A stretch of DNA of 64,000 nucleotides from SURF-21 sp964529285 (GTDB lineage: Bacteria; Actinomycetota; Geothermincolia; Geothermincolales; RBG-13-55-18). The DNA is taken from positions 19,489-83,488 of the forward strand of contig CAZGWK010000008.1 of the NCBI GenBank assembly GCA_964529285.1, written 5' to 3'. A model generated the notes under the pieces. That model was given only the letters and a program-made list of their open reading frames with translations, was not told where the DNA came from and did not search any database. Made by a program: the position numbers and the translations under genes. This document shows positions 19,397 through 28,792 of the stretch, in pieces; position 1 is the first letter of the stretch; each line of letters opens with the position of its first letter.

Positions 19397-19405
19397 TGCT
19401 ATAAT
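19397..19405 (+). promoter_or_regulatory. Extended -10 promoter for purA
   Basis: TGC-TATAAT, an extended -10 with a consensus hexamer at 19400-19405, lies 57 bases before the purA ATG and directly after the upstream gene. No convincing -35 is seen 17 bases upstream, as is common for extended -10 promoters. Confidence 0.6.
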
Positions 19406-19461
19406 GTTTCTTCGTGTGGGGCTGCGGAAGTAAAAACACGATGGAAAGAGTGAGATAGACC

Positions 19462-20793
19462 ATGCCCGGAATCGCGGTAGTCGGCACCCAGTGGGGTGAC
19501 GAGGGAAAAGGTAAGGTAATCGACCTGCTCTCCGACCAGATGCAGGTGGTAGTGCGCTTCCAGGGAGGGAACAACGCCGGACACACCATCATGTACGACG
19601 GGCGGACCCTGAAGCTGCATCTCATGCCCTCGGGTATCCTCTACCCGCATATAGTTCCGGTCATCGGCAACGGCGTGGTCATCAACCCCGCGGTGCTCAT
19701 CGAGGAGATGGACAATCTGGCCGCCATAAACGTGGACGCGGAGCGGCTGCGCATATCCTACAACGCCCACGTCATCCTGCCCTTCCACGAGAATCTTGAC
19801 GGGCTGCAGGACGACAGCCGCGGCGAGCGGAGCATCGGGACAACGCGCCGCGGCATCGGGCCCACCTATGCCGATAAGGCCTCCCGTACGGGCATCCGCA
19901 TGCAGGACATGCTGGACCCGGCCGGCTTTGCCGCCATGGTCAGCAGGGCGGTAGGAGAGAAAAACCACCTCTTCAAGTGTTACTACGATGCCGCACCCCT
20001 GGACGCCGAGGAGATATCCTCGAGATACAGGGCTTACGCCGAGCGGCTGCTGCCTTGCCTTGCCGATACCTCCGTCCTGGTGAAGAACGCGCTGCGCGAG
20101 GGGAAGAACGTTCTCTTCGAGGGTGCCCAGGGATTGATGCTGGACCTGGACCACGGCACCTATCCCTTCGTGACCTCATCTAATACAGTTGCCGGCGCGG
20201 TCTGCACCGGTGCGGGCGTGGGCCCCAGGGACCTGGGCGAGATCATCGGGGTCACCAAGGCCTACGTTACCCGCGTGGGGGCCGGACCTTTCCCCACCGA
20301 GCAGGACAACGAGACCGGCAGCATCATGCAGGAGGCGGGCAAGGAGTTCGGCACCACCACCGGGCGCAAGAGGCGCTGCGGCTGGTTCGACCTGGTCATC
20401 CTGGGCTACGCGGTGCGCCTGAACACCCTGACGTCCCTGGCCGTGACCAAGCTGGACGTTCTCTCGCAGTTCGCCACCCTCAAGGTCTGCGTAGCCTACC
20501 GCCTCGGTGACGGGACCATAGACGAGTTTCCCCAGATATGTGATGATTTCGCCTCCTGCAAGCCGGTTTACGAGGAGCTGCCGGGATGGAAAACGGACAT
20601 ATCCGGCGCGAGGAAACTGGAGGACCTCCCGGTTGAGGCGCGCGATTATCTGGACTTCATCTCGCAGAGGGCCGGAGTCCCAATCAAGCTCATCTCGGTC
20701 GGGCCGGAGAGGCAGCAGACCATCCTCCTGGACGGCGGGGAGGAGCCCCTGCGCCAGGGCCGCCTCCTCTTCTACGACGATTTTCCCCTCTAG
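19462..20793 (+). CDS. purA: Adenylosuccinate synthase
   Basis: A 443-residue cytosolic enzyme that joins IMP and aspartate with GTP, the first committed step to AMP. The GTP loop GTQWGDEGKGKVIDLLSD is at residues 7-24. NNAGHTI and the IGTTRRGIGPTYADKASR segment bind IMP. The C-terminal GPERQQTI completes the active site. Length is standard. It has its own extended -10 promoter and heads the purine gene group. A GGGGTCAG head lies about 25 bases after the stop codon. Confidence 0.98.
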   Translation: MPGIAVVGTQWGDEGKGKVIDLLSDQMQVVVRFQGGNNAGHTIMYDGRTLKLHLMPSGILYPHIVPVIGNGVVINPAVLIEEMDNLAAINVDAERLRISYNAHVILPFHENLDGLQDDSRGERSIGTTRRGIGPTYADKASRTGIRMQDMLDPAGFAAMVSRAVGEKNHLFKCYYDAAPLDAEEISSRYRAYAERLLPCLADTSVLVKNALREGKNVLFEGAQGLMLDLDHGTYPFVTSSNTVAGAVCTGAGVGPRDLGEIIGVTKAYVTRVGAGPFPTEQDNETGSIMQEAGKEFGTTTGRKRRCGWFDLVILGYAVRLNTLTSLAVTKLDVLSQFATLKVCVAYRLGDGTIDEFPQICDDFASCKPVYEELPGWKTDISGARKLEDLPVEARDYLDFISQRAGVPIKLISVGPERQQTILLDGGEEPLRQGRLLFYDDFPL

Positions 20794-20958
20794 CCCACCT
20801 TGGGCCGCACGCGGGGGTCAGATTATGCCCGTCCCGCTAGTGGTGAGTTTATCTTGCTGGTGTTGACATATATAATAGTGAGATAACGACTGTCCGCTAC
20901 AACTCCCATTTTTTATGAAGGTATTCGAGATGGGTTTTCTTGCAGGAGGAGGATTGAC

Positions 20959-21372
20959 ATGAAAAAGAGGGACATATATATAACCCAGTTCGACCTGGAG
21001 CGGCTGAAGAAGCTCGTGGCGGAGGTGAGGGCTGATGGTAAGAACAACGCATACCTCGGCGACCTCGAGGATGAGCTGGAGCGGGCCACGATAGTAGAGC
21101 CCGAAGAGATCCCCCCGAACGTGATCACCATGAACTCCAAGGTACGCCTCAAGGACCTGGATACGGGAGAGACGATGGTCTTTTATCTGGTCTTTCCTCA
21201 GGACGCCGACATCGAGAAGGGCAAGATATCCGTCCTGGCCCCCATAGGGACGGGAATGATCGGCTACGAGGTCGGGGACATAGTGGAATGGGAGGTCCCC
21301 GCGGGCATGAGAAAACTGGAGATACTGGAGATACCCTACCAGCCGGAGGCGGCGGGAGACTTCGACCTCTAA
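20959..21372 (+). CDS. rnk: Rnk/GreA-GreB C-terminal-domain protein
   Basis: This 137-residue protein has an N-terminal helical hairpin of about 45 residues (ITQFDLERLKKLVAEVR) and a C-terminal FKBP-like GreA/GreB domain with MNSKVRLKDLDTGE, YLVFP and SVLAPIGTGMIGYEVGD. This is the Rnk arrangement: RNA polymerase binding without the long coiled coil needed for transcript cleavage. In E. coli Rnk affects nucleoside diphosphate kinase levels, which would fit the purine neighbours. The ATG follows GGAGGATTGAC. It sits between purA and purD. Confidence 0.85.
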   Translation: MKKRDIYITQFDLERLKKLVAEVRADGKNNAYLGDLEDELERATIVEPEEIPPNVITMNSKVRLKDLDTGETMVFYLVFPQDADIEKGKISVLAPIGTGMIGYEVGDIVEWEVPAGMRKLEILEIPYQPEAAGDFDL

Positions 21373-21424
21373 GCCCACATCGGTCTGAGCAACACCGTAC
21401 GTTTGTTTGCCATCGCATAAGCGA

Positions 21425-21444
21425 TTGTGCCGTTTTCGGCACAA
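21425..21444 (+). terminator. Small perfect hairpin downstream of rnk
   Basis: TTGTGCCG, four T, CGGCACAA form an 8-bp stem. There is no T-run afterwards, so it is weak as an intrinsic terminator. It may separate rnk from purD. Confidence 0.4.
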
Positions 21445-21465
21445 CGGTGCCAGTCGCCAGTCGCG

Positions 21466-21495
21466 GCGAAGCCGGGCATGGCGAAGCCGGGCATG
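21466..21495 (+). repeat. Two-copy 15-nt tandem repeat
   Basis: GCGAAGCCGGGCATG occurs twice in tandem in the rnk-purD gap. Only two copies are present and no function is evident. Confidence 0.8.
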
Positions 21496-21635
21496 GCCTG
21501 GCACGTGTACGTTCGGATAAAGGTCGCCTTGCAGGAAAAAACCCGACACGCATAATCGCCTCGCGGGCAGGATTGTCACCGGCTGCCATAAAATATAGAG
21601 ATGTGGCAGGCAAGGGCGAGCACGGGGAGGTTAGC

Positions 21636-22910
21636 ATGAAAGTTCTGGTGGTGGGAGGAGGGGGGAGGGAACACGCCCTCACCTGGAAGATAGCGCAGTC
21701 CCCTCTGGCCAGCGCTATATGGTGCGCACCCGGGAACGCGGGCATGGCATCCGTAGCGGAATGCGTGGATATAGGAACCGGGGATATCGAGGCCCTGGCC
21801 GGATTCGCCCAGGAGAAGAAGATCGACCTCACCGTGGTGGGACCCGAGGCTCCGCTTGTCGCGGGCATCGCCGACCTGTTCCAGGCCAGGGGCCTCGCGG
21901 TGTTCGGCCCCGGCCGCGAGGCGGCACAGATGGAGGGCAGCAAGGATTTCGCCAAGCGGCTCATGCTGGACGCTGGCGTACCCACGGGAAATGCGGAGGT
22001 CTTCAGCGATTACGAAGCAGCCGAGGCCTGCATATTGAACCGCGGCGCTCCTTACGTGGTCAAGGCTGATGGGCTGGCGGCGGGAAAGGGCGTGATCATC
22101 GCCCAGGATGACAGGGAGGCGTATGCGGCGCTGAAAGCCTGTTTCAAGGAGCGAGCCTTCGGCTCCTCCGGCGACAAGGTGCTCATCGAGGAGTTCCTGG
22201 AGGGGCAGGAGGTATCCATTCTCTGCTTCGTGGACGGCGAGGATATCCTGCCCATGGCTCCTGCCCAGGACTACAAACGTATCGGTGATGGCGACACCGG
22301 GCCCAATACGGGCGGCATGGGCTCCTACTCGCCCGTGCCGGTGCTCTCAGGCGAGGACTACCGGCGCGCGGTGGAGGAGATATTGCGGCCCACGGCAACG
22401 GCTCTCGCCGCACGGGGCATCCACTACAAGGGCATACTTTACGCCGGCCTCATCCTCACCGCCGAAGGGCCCAAGGTGCTCGAGTACAACGTGCGCTTCG
22501 GTGACCCGGAGCTCCAGGCGGTGTTGCCGCGACTGGAGAGCGACATAGTCGAGGCCATGCTGGCGGTAGTGGAGGGCAGGCTGCCAGAGGTGAGCCTGGA
22601 GTGGAGGGATGACCCCTGCGTGACCGTGGTCGTCGCCTCGGGCGGCTACCCCGAGGATTACCGCAAGGGTTACCCCATAAGCGGCCTCGAGGAGGCGGAG
22701 TCCCTGCCGGGGGTCACCGTCTTTCACGCCGGGACCCGCCTCGGCGCGAAAGGAGAGGTCCTTACGAACGGGGGGCGTGTGCTGGGTGTGAGCGCCCTCG
22801 GCCCGGACTTCGCCGCCGCTCGCGGCAAAGCTTACGAGGCGGCGAATATGATAGACTTCACGGACATCTATTTCCGCAAGGATATAGCCCTGCGGACCTT
22901 GGAGGGGTGA
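21636..22910 (+). CDS. purD: Phosphoribosylamine-glycine ligase
   Basis: A 424-residue ATP-grasp enzyme that makes GAR from phosphoribosylamine and glycine (step 2). It opens with MKVLVVGGGGREHAL, the diagnostic N-terminus. The ATP-grasp core holds APYVVKADGLAAGKGVIIA and GILYAGLILT. The FGDPELQAVLPRL segment is also conserved. ATG 21636 is set by GGGGAGGTTAGC; the frame is open well upstream but those residues do not belong to the family. Its stop lies six bases before the purE ATG. Confidence 0.97.
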   Translation: MKVLVVGGGGREHALTWKIAQSPLASAIWCAPGNAGMASVAECVDIGTGDIEALAGFAQEKKIDLTVVGPEAPLVAGIADLFQARGLAVFGPGREAAQMEGSKDFAKRLMLDAGVPTGNAEVFSDYEAAEACILNRGAPYVVKADGLAAGKGVIIAQDDREAYAALKACFKERAFGSSGDKVLIEEFLEGQEVSILCFVDGEDILPMAPAQDYKRIGDGDTGPNTGGMGSYSPVPVLSGEDYRRAVEEILRPTATALAARGIHYKGILYAGLILTAEGPKVLEYNVRFGDPELQAVLPRLESDIVEAMLAVVEGRLPEVSLEWRDDPCVTVVVASGGYPEDYRKGYPISGLEEAESLPGVTVFHAGTRLGAKGEVLTNGGRVLGVSALGPDFAAARGKAYEAANMIDFTDIYFRKDIALRTLEG

Positions 22911-22915
22911 TAGGT

Positions 22916-23374
22916 ATGTCTGCTCCCACCGTCGCCTTGCTCATGGGCTCCAAGTCGGACCTGCAAAAGGTCACCCCGGCGGAGGAGACCCTGGCCGAGA
23001 TGGGCGTGCGCGTCAAGACCGCGGTGATATCCGCCCACCGCCAGCCGGAGAAACTGCGTGATTTCGTATCCTCCGCCCGCGATGAAGGAGTGGAGGTGTT
23101 CATCGCGGCGGCGGGGAAAGCCGCCCATCTTGCCGGCGTCGTGGCCTCCATGACCACCTTGCCCGTGGTCGGCCTGCCCATATCCTCGGCCGACCTGGGA
23201 GGCATGGATGCGTTGCTGTCCATGGTGCAGATGCCGCGCGGCGTTCCCGTCGCCACCGTGGCCATCGATGGGGCGGAGAACGCTGCCCTCCTGGCTTGCG
23301 CTATCCTGGCCTTGAAGTACGAGGGAGTGGCGGATGCCCTGGAGGCCTATCGCGGGAGAATGGCCGAGGCATGA
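22916..23374 (+). CDS. purE: N5-CAIR mutase PurE, class I type
   Basis: About 152 residues. MGSKSD near the N-terminus, SAHRQPEKL, AAAGKAAHLAGVVA and MVQMPRGVPVATVAI are the PurE signatures. The AAHLAG form resembles class I (N5-CAIR mutase) rather than class II enzymes, which carry AGRSN there. Class I enzymes normally need PurK, which is not in this window. ATG 22916 has GGAGGGG at good spacing; a GTG at 22907 in frame would overlap the purD stop. Confidence 0.93.
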   Translation: MSAPTVALLMGSKSDLQKVTPAEETLAEMGVRVKTAVISAHRQPEKLRDFVSSARDEGVEVFIAAAGKAAHLAGVVASMTTLPVVGLPISSADLGGMDALLSMVQMPRGVPVATVAIDGAENAALLACAILALKYEGVADALEAYRGRMAEA

Positions 23375-23450
23375 CCCCACTGTTATCGCCGGGTCCTATG
23401 GGGCATAATAGACTTGTGCCGGACGAGATGACTGGTAAAGGTTGGAAATA

Positions 23451-24752
23451 ATGATCTCGCGTTATACTCTGCCCGAGATGGCTGCCGTATGGAGCGAGCG
23501 CAACAGGTTCCAGAAGTGGCTGGACGTCGAGATCCTGGCCGTGGAGGCCAGGGCGGAGCGCGGGGAGGTGCCGCGGGAGGCACTCGCGGAGATCAAGTCG
23601 AAAGCGACCTTCGACCCCGCACGTGTACTGGAGATCGAGGAGACGGTCAACCACGACGTCATCGCCTTCCTCACCAACGTGGCCGAGAACGTCGGCAGGA
23701 GCGCGCGCTTCATCCATTACGGCATGACATCCTCGGACATCCTTGATACCGGCCTGGCGCTGCAGATGCGTGAGGCCATGGACCTGATCATAGCGGAGGC
23801 ACGCAACCTGGCCTTTCTCCTCAAGGAGAAAGGCATGGAGTACAGGCACATGGTCATGGTGGGGCGCACTCACGGCGTGCACGCAGAGCCCATGGTCTTC
23901 GGGCAGAAGCTTGCCCTGTGGGCTTTCGAGACCGTACGCGACGTGGAGCGGCTGCGGCGAGCGCGAGAGAGCGTAAACCGCGGCAAGCTCTCCGGCGCCG
24001 TCGGCACTTACGCTCACCTGGATCCCTGGATCGAGGCTTACGTCTGCGACAAGCTGGGCCTTGTGCCGGCGGAATGCTCGACACAGGTGCTGCAGCGCGA
24101 CCGCCACGCCGAGTACTTATCGGCTATTGCCATAACCGGCTCCAGCCTGGGTAAGTTTGCGCTGGAGATAAGGGGGCTGCAGCGCTCTGAGATACTGGAG
24201 GCGGAGGAGCCTTTCCGCAGCGGCCAGAAGGGTTCGAGCGCCATGCCGCATAAGCGTAACCCCATCCTTTGCGAGCGCATCTGCGGTCTGGCGAGAGTAC
24301 TGCGGGCCAATTCCCAGGCCGCCATGGAAGATGTCGCCTTATGGCACGAGCGGGACATTTCGCACTCCTCGGTTGAGCGCGTGATCATACCCGACTCGAC
24401 CACGCTGCTCCACTACATTCTTATCAAGTTCCAGGATATCGTGCGCGACATGCACGTTTATCCGGAGAACATGCGGCGCAACCTGGAGCTTACCCATGGC
24501 CTGGTCTTCTCGGAGGGCGTACTCCTGGCCCTCGTCGACAAGGGGATGGCGCGGGAGGATGCCTATATAGCGGTGCAGCGCAACGCCATGCAGTCCTGGA
24601 GGACGGGTGAGGACTTCCGCTCTCTGCTCGCGGCCGACGCGGAAGTGGCGGCCAGCCTGACTCCGCAAGAGCTGGATGCCTGTTTCGAACTGGGCCATCA
24701 CCTTAGGCACACGGAAGAGGTCTTCGCGCGCCTGGATAGACTGGAAATATAG
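23451..24752 (+). CDS. purB: Adenylosuccinate lyase
   Basis: A 433-residue fumarase/aspartase-superfamily lyase that releases fumarate from SAICAR and from adenylosuccinate, so it serves two steps of purine synthesis. HYGMTSSDILDT near residue 88, GRTHGVHAEP (a catalytic His) and the flexible signature loop GSSAMPHKRNP are all present. ATG 23451 is chosen; a TTG nine bases earlier is in frame. Its stop is 20 bases before the purC-purS fusion. Confidence 0.97.
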   Translation: MISRYTLPEMAAVWSERNRFQKWLDVEILAVEARAERGEVPREALAEIKSKATFDPARVLEIEETVNHDVIAFLTNVAENVGRSARFIHYGMTSSDILDTGLALQMREAMDLIIAEARNLAFLLKEKGMEYRHMVMVGRTHGVHAEPMVFGQKLALWAFETVRDVERLRRARESVNRGKLSGAVGTYAHLDPWIEAYVCDKLGLVPAECSTQVLQRDRHAEYLSAIAITGSSLGKFALEIRGLQRSEILEAEEPFRSGQKGSSAMPHKRNPILCERICGLARVLRANSQAAMEDVALWHERDISHSSVERVIIPDSTTLLHYILIKFQDIVRDMHVYPENMRRNLELTHGLVFSEGVLLALVDKGMAREDAYIAVQRNAMQSWRTGEDFRSLLAADAEVAASLTPQELDACFELGHHLRHTEEVFARLDRLEI

Positions 24753-24771
24753 AGAGACGGGAGACGAGAGT

Positions 24772-25728
24772 ATGGAGAAGAGAGAGCTCATCTACGAAGG
24801 GAAGGCGAAGATGGTCTTCGCCACCGACCAGCCGGGGCAGGTGATCCACGAGTTCAAGGACGACGCCACCGCCTTCGACGGCAAGAAGCGCGGGACCATC
24901 GCCGGCAAGGGCGGGACTAACGCGCAGATGTCGGACGTTATCTTCCGCTACCTGGAGAAGAAGGGCGTGCATACCCACCATATAAAGCTCATCTCGGACA
25001 GCGAGATCGTCACCTGGTGGCTGGAGATGTTCCAGGTGGAGATAATCGTGCGTAACTACGCCGCGGGAAGCCTGGCGAAACGGCTGGGATATGCGGAGAG
25101 GACGCAGATGAACTCCCCACTGGTGGAGTTCTACTACAAGAGCGACGAGCTGGGAGACCCCATGCTCTCGCGCGAGCATATCCGCGAGCTGGGGCTTGCC
25201 ACGGACGCCCAGCTGGACGAGATGGCCGCCATCGCTATCAAGGTGAATGACATCCTTACCCCCTACTTCGAAGCGCGCGGCCTCATCCTGGCCGATTTCA
25301 AGCTGGAGTTCGGGCAGAGGGGGGACAGGATATACCTGGGTGACGAGTTCAGCCCCGACGTATGCCGCCTCTGGGATATCGGAACGGGCGAGATCATGGA
25401 CAAGGACCGTTTCCGTAAGGACCTGGGCGGGGAGGAGGAGGCATACGCCGAAGTGCTCAGGCGGGTGAAGGAGGAGGAAACAGGCTTGAGGGTATCCATC
25501 TACGTGTCCCCGAAGAAAGGCGTACTCGACCCCGCCGGGCAGGCTGCCCTCGGGGCGCTCAAGTCGCTGGGTTTCGGGGAGGTATCCGACGTCCAGATCG
25601 GAAAGTACATCATCCTGCGCCTGGAGGGTATCGAATCCGCCGGGGCGGAGGAGCGCGTGGAGGAGATGTGCGAGAGGCTGCTGGCCAACCCTATAATCGA
25701 GGATTACCGTATCGAGATCGAGGACTAA
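24772..25728 (+). CDS. purC/purS: SAICAR synthetase fused to FGAM synthase subunit PurS
   Basis: This 318-residue protein has two complete domains joined with almost no linker. Residues 1-235 are PurC, which adds aspartate to CAIR: LIYEGKAKMVF, FKDDATAFDG, VRNYAAGSLAKRLG and LADFKLEFG are all present. Residues 238-318 are PurS (VSIYVSPKKGVLDPAGQAAL to CERLLANPIIEDYRIEIE), a close match to free PurS of about 84 residues. PurS bridges PurQ and the small form of PurL in FGAM synthase. The next two genes are purQ and the small purL. There is no stop codon or start signal between the halves, so this is a true fusion in the sequence given. Confidence 0.93.
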   Translation: MEKRELIYEGKAKMVFATDQPGQVIHEFKDDATAFDGKKRGTIAGKGGTNAQMSDVIFRYLEKKGVHTHHIKLISDSEIVTWWLEMFQVEIIVRNYAAGSLAKRLGYAERTQMNSPLVEFYYKSDELGDPMLSREHIRELGLATDAQLDEMAAIAIKVNDILTPYFEARGLILADFKLEFGQRGDRIYLGDEFSPDVCRLWDIGTGEIMDKDRFRKDLGGEEEAYAEVLRRVKEEETGLRVSIYVSPKKGVLDPAGQAALGALKSLGFGEVSDVQIGKYIILRLEGIESAGAEERVEEMCERLLANPIIEDYRIEIED

Positions 25729-25734
25729 CAAGTT

Positions 25735-25758
25735 GGGGTCAGGTCTCAAATGTTGACC
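25735..25758 (+). repeat. GGGGTCAGG-type repeat after the purC-purS fusion
   Basis: GGGGTCAGGTCTCAAATGTT followed by GACC starts six bases after the stop codon. It is a divergent member of the GGGGTCAG family and interrupts the close spacing of the purine genes (127-base gap). Confidence 0.6.
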
Positions 25759-25855
25759 TTTCCTACCGTCGCGGGAGGCGAGCGGCGCGATGCATCCCGG
25801 AGATGCAATGCTTCGGCCTGGCCGCGGAAGAACGAGTGACGAGGAGATTATCCAG

Positions 25856-26554
25856 ATGAGATTCGGCGTGGTTGTTTTCCCCGGTTCCAACTGCGAGATG
25901 GATTGCCATTACGTCATCGACAGGGTGTTGCGAGAGGACGTCGATTACGTCTGGCACCAGCAGACCGACGTATCCGCCTACGACTGCCTGGTGCTGCCGG
26001 GAGGGTTCTCTTATGGGGACTACCTGCGCTGCGGGGCGATCGCCCGCTTCAGCCCGATAATGGAGGCGGTGGCGGAGTTCGCGCACGGCGGAGGCCTGGT
26101 CATCGGTATCTGCAACGGCTTCCAGATCCTGCTCGAGGCGGGACTGCTCCCCGGAGCGATGCTGCGCAATACCAGCATGTCCTTCATCTGCCGCTTCGTC
26201 AGCGTGCGGGTAGAGAACGCGGATTCTCCCTGGACCAACGCCGCCCGGGCAGGGCAGGTGCTGCGCATACCCATTGCCCACGGCGAGGGCAATTACACCG
26301 CCGACAGGGATACCCACGCCCGGCTGGTGGAGGAAGGGCGGGTTATCCTGCGCTACTGTGACGAAAGCGGAGAGCGGGGCGGTGGTTCCAACCCCAACGG
26401 TTCCCTGGACGATATCGCGGGCGTATGCAATGAGGGTTTCAACGTCTTCGGCCTCATGCCCCATCCCGAGCGCGCTTCCGAGGATTTCCTGGGCAGCACG
26501 GACGGGCTACTCATATGGGAGTCCGTCATGGCACATTACCGAGGAAGAGGGTAG
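25856..26554 (+). CDS. purQ: FGAM synthase glutaminase subunit PurQ
   Basis: A 232-residue class I glutamine amidotransferase that supplies ammonia to PurL. GSNCEMDC is at the N-terminus. The nucleophile Cys lies in VIGICNGFQIL near residue 86, and the His-Glu pair lies in LMPHPERAS near the end. ATG 25856 is preceded by GACGAGGAGATTATCCAG. It runs directly into purL (9 bases apart). Confidence 0.96.
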   Translation: MRFGVVVFPGSNCEMDCHYVIDRVLREDVDYVWHQQTDVSAYDCLVLPGGFSYGDYLRCGAIARFSPIMEAVAEFAHGGGLVIGICNGFQILLEAGLLPGAMLRNTSMSFICRFVSVRVENADSPWTNAARAGQVLRIPIAHGEGNYTADRDTHARLVEEGRVILRYCDESGERGGGSNPNGSLDDIAGVCNEGFNVFGLMPHPERASEDFLGSTDGLLIWESVMAHYRGRG

Positions 26555-26563
26555 GGTTGAGGT

Positions 26564-28771
26564 ATGGCTGAACTTTACGAAGAACTGGGCCTGACGGAGG
26601 ACGAGTACCTCGATATAGTCCGGCTCCTGGGCCGGGAACCGAGCAAAGTCGAGCTGGGGATGTACTCGCTCATGTGGAGCGAACACTGTTCCTACAAGAG
26701 CTCGAAAATGGTGCTCTCTCAGCTTCCCACCCGCGCCTCTTACGTCCTGCAGGGCCCGGGGGAGAACGCGGGGATAATCGACATCGGAGGCGGGCTGGCG
26801 GTCGCCTTCAAAATAGAATCCCACAATCACCCCAGCGCGGTCGAGCCCTACCAGGGGGCGGCCACGGGCATCGGGGGGATCGTGCGCGACATCTTCACCA
26901 TGGGCGCTCGCCCCATCGCCTGCCTCGACCCCCTGCGTTTCGGCAGCCTGGACAGCCCCCGCCAGCGTTATCTCTTCGGCGGTGTCATCGCCGGCATAGC
27001 CGGCTACGGCAACTGCCTTGGTATCCCCACCGTTGGCGGTGACATATATTTCGACGATTGTTACGACGGGAATATCCTCGTCAACGTGATGTGTATCGGC
27101 ATCATGGCCAAGGAAAACTTTATCCGGGGACAGGCCACCGGCGTAGGCAATGCGGTGGTGCTCATGGGCAACCGCACCGGCCGCGACGGTATCGGAGGCG
27201 CATCGATCCTGGCCTCCCAGGAATTCGACGAGACCAGCCAGGAGAAGCGGCCCAGCGTACAGGTGGGAGACCCGTTTACCGAAAAACTCCTCATCGAGGC
27301 CTGCCTGGAGCTCCTGGAGAAAAACCTGCTCGTCGGACTGCAGGACCTGGGTGCGGCCGGCATATCCTGCGCCTGCTCGGAGACGGCGGCGCGCGGGGGC
27401 GTGGGGATGAGTATCGACCTGGGCCGTGTACCCCTGAGGGAGGAGATGGACCCCTTCGAGATCATGATCTCGGAATCCCAGGAGCGCATGCTGGCCATCG
27501 CCGAGCCGGACAAGCTGGATGAGGTGCTGGATGTCTGCGAGAGGTGGGGGCTAAGTGCCGTCGTGATCGGTGAGGTGACGGATGGGGATACCCTCGAGAT
27601 CAGCTGGTACGGCGAGAAGGTTGTAGAGGTACCGGCGTCATCCCTTGCCAACGGACCGGTCTACGACCGGGCCGCGGAAAGGCCTGCCTACATCGACGAG
27701 GTGCACGCGGCCGACCTTGCCGCATTAGATCATCCCCCCGATCTCAACCGGGTGCTCCTGGACCTGGTGAGCGGGCCCAACCTTTGCGACAAGAGGATGG
27801 TCTACGAGCAGTACGATCACATGGTACAGCTCAATACTGTCGTCTATCCGGGTTCCGATGCCGCCGTGCTGCGCGTAAAGGACACCAGCAAGGCCCTGGC
27901 CGTTTCGGTTGACGGTAACTCCCGCTACGTTTATCTCGATCCCCATGCGGGGACCCAGATAGCGGTGGCCGAGGCGGCGCGCAACGTGGTCGCAGCGGGG
28001 GGCGTACCCATGGCCCTCACCAACTGCCTTAACTTCGGCAACCCGGAGCGCCCCGATATCTTCTGGCAGTTCAAGGAGTCCGTGCGAGGCCTTGCCGAAG
28101 CGGCGCGTTACCTGGAGCTGCCCGTGGTGAGCGGCAATGTTAGTTTCTACAACGAATCTTTCGGAACGGCCATCTACCCCACCCCGGTGATCGGGATGGT
28201 AGGTCTCATAGGGAACCTGGACAACCGGCGCACCATCGCCTTCCCCGCAGAGGGCCTGGTGGTGTTGATGCTGGGAGATACCATGGATGAGCTGGGAGGT
28301 TCGGAATACCTCAAGCTTTCACACGCTATGGTGGCGGGCCGGCCTCCCGCGATCGATCTGCGCATGGAGAAAGGGGTCCAGACCACCTGCATCGAGGGCA
28401 TCAGGAGGGGCATCATACTATCCGCCCACGACTGTTCGGAAGGGGGCGCGGCCGTTGCCCTCCTGGAGTGCTGCTGTGGCGGTGTGGGCGCGGACCTGAA
28501 GGTCGAAACCAGCCTTGCCCCGGCGAGCTGGTTGTTCAGCGAAAGCCAGTCCCGCTTCGTGGTGACCGTACGAGCTGAGGAACTCGAGGCGCTGCGCGGC
28601 CTCGCGAGCGCTCGCAAGGTAGCGGTGCACGTCCTGGGGAATTCCGGTGGTGACCGGCTCATTATCAACGATTGGATCGACCTCGGGGTGGGAGAGATGC
28701 GCGCGGCAAGGGAAGGGGCGCTCGAGGAAATGATGGATAAACAGGGAAGTGCAGGTTATGCAGAGCAATAA
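26564..28771 (+). CDS. purL: FGAM synthase subunit PurL (small form)
   Basis: A 735-residue ATP-dependent synthase that converts FGAR to FGAM, the small PurL type that needs separate PurQ and PurS. MYSLMWSEHCSYKSSK carries the conserved catalytic His region. ESHNHPSAVEPYQGAATGIGG and later DLGAAGISCA and SAHDCSEGG are the duplicated AIR-synthase-like nucleotide sites. ATG 26564 has a weak AGGGTTGAGGT site. PurS is present as the C-terminal domain of the PurC fusion. Confidence 0.97.
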   Translation: MAELYEELGLTEDEYLDIVRLLGREPSKVELGMYSLMWSEHCSYKSSKMVLSQLPTRASYVLQGPGENAGIIDIGGGLAVAFKIESHNHPSAVEPYQGAATGIGGIVRDIFTMGARPIACLDPLRFGSLDSPRQRYLFGGVIAGIAGYGNCLGIPTVGGDIYFDDCYDGNILVNVMCIGIMAKENFIRGQATGVGNAVVLMGNRTGRDGIGGASILASQEFDETSQEKRPSVQVGDPFTEKLLIEACLELLEKNLLVGLQDLGAAGISCACSETAARGGVGMSIDLGRVPLREEMDPFEIMISESQERMLAIAEPDKLDEVLDVCERWGLSAVVIGEVTDGDTLEISWYGEKVVEVPASSLANGPVYDRAAERPAYIDEVHAADLAALDHPPDLNRVLLDLVSGPNLCDKRMVYEQYDHMVQLNTVVYPGSDAAVLRVKDTSKALAVSVDGNSRYVYLDPHAGTQIAVAEAARNVVAAGGVPMALTNCLNFGNPERPDIFWQFKESVRGLAEAARYLELPVVSGNVSFYNESFGTAIYPTPVIGMVGLIGNLDNRRTIAFPAEGLVVLMLGDTMDELGGSEYLKLSHAMVAGRPPAIDLRMEKGVQTTCIEGIRRGIILSAHDCSEGGAAVALLECCCGGVGADLKVETSLAPASWLFSESQSRFVVTVRAEELEALRGLASARKVAVHVLGNSGGDRLIINDWIDLGVGEMRAAREGALEEMMDKQGSAGYAEQ

Positions 28772-28792
28772 AGCCAGGGGTGAAGACGGCAC

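Noticed and set aside
19393..21635. Purine riboswitch ahead of purA or purD
   Set aside because: No three-way-junction pattern with conserved loop bases was found. Only a small hairpin and a two-copy repeat are present.
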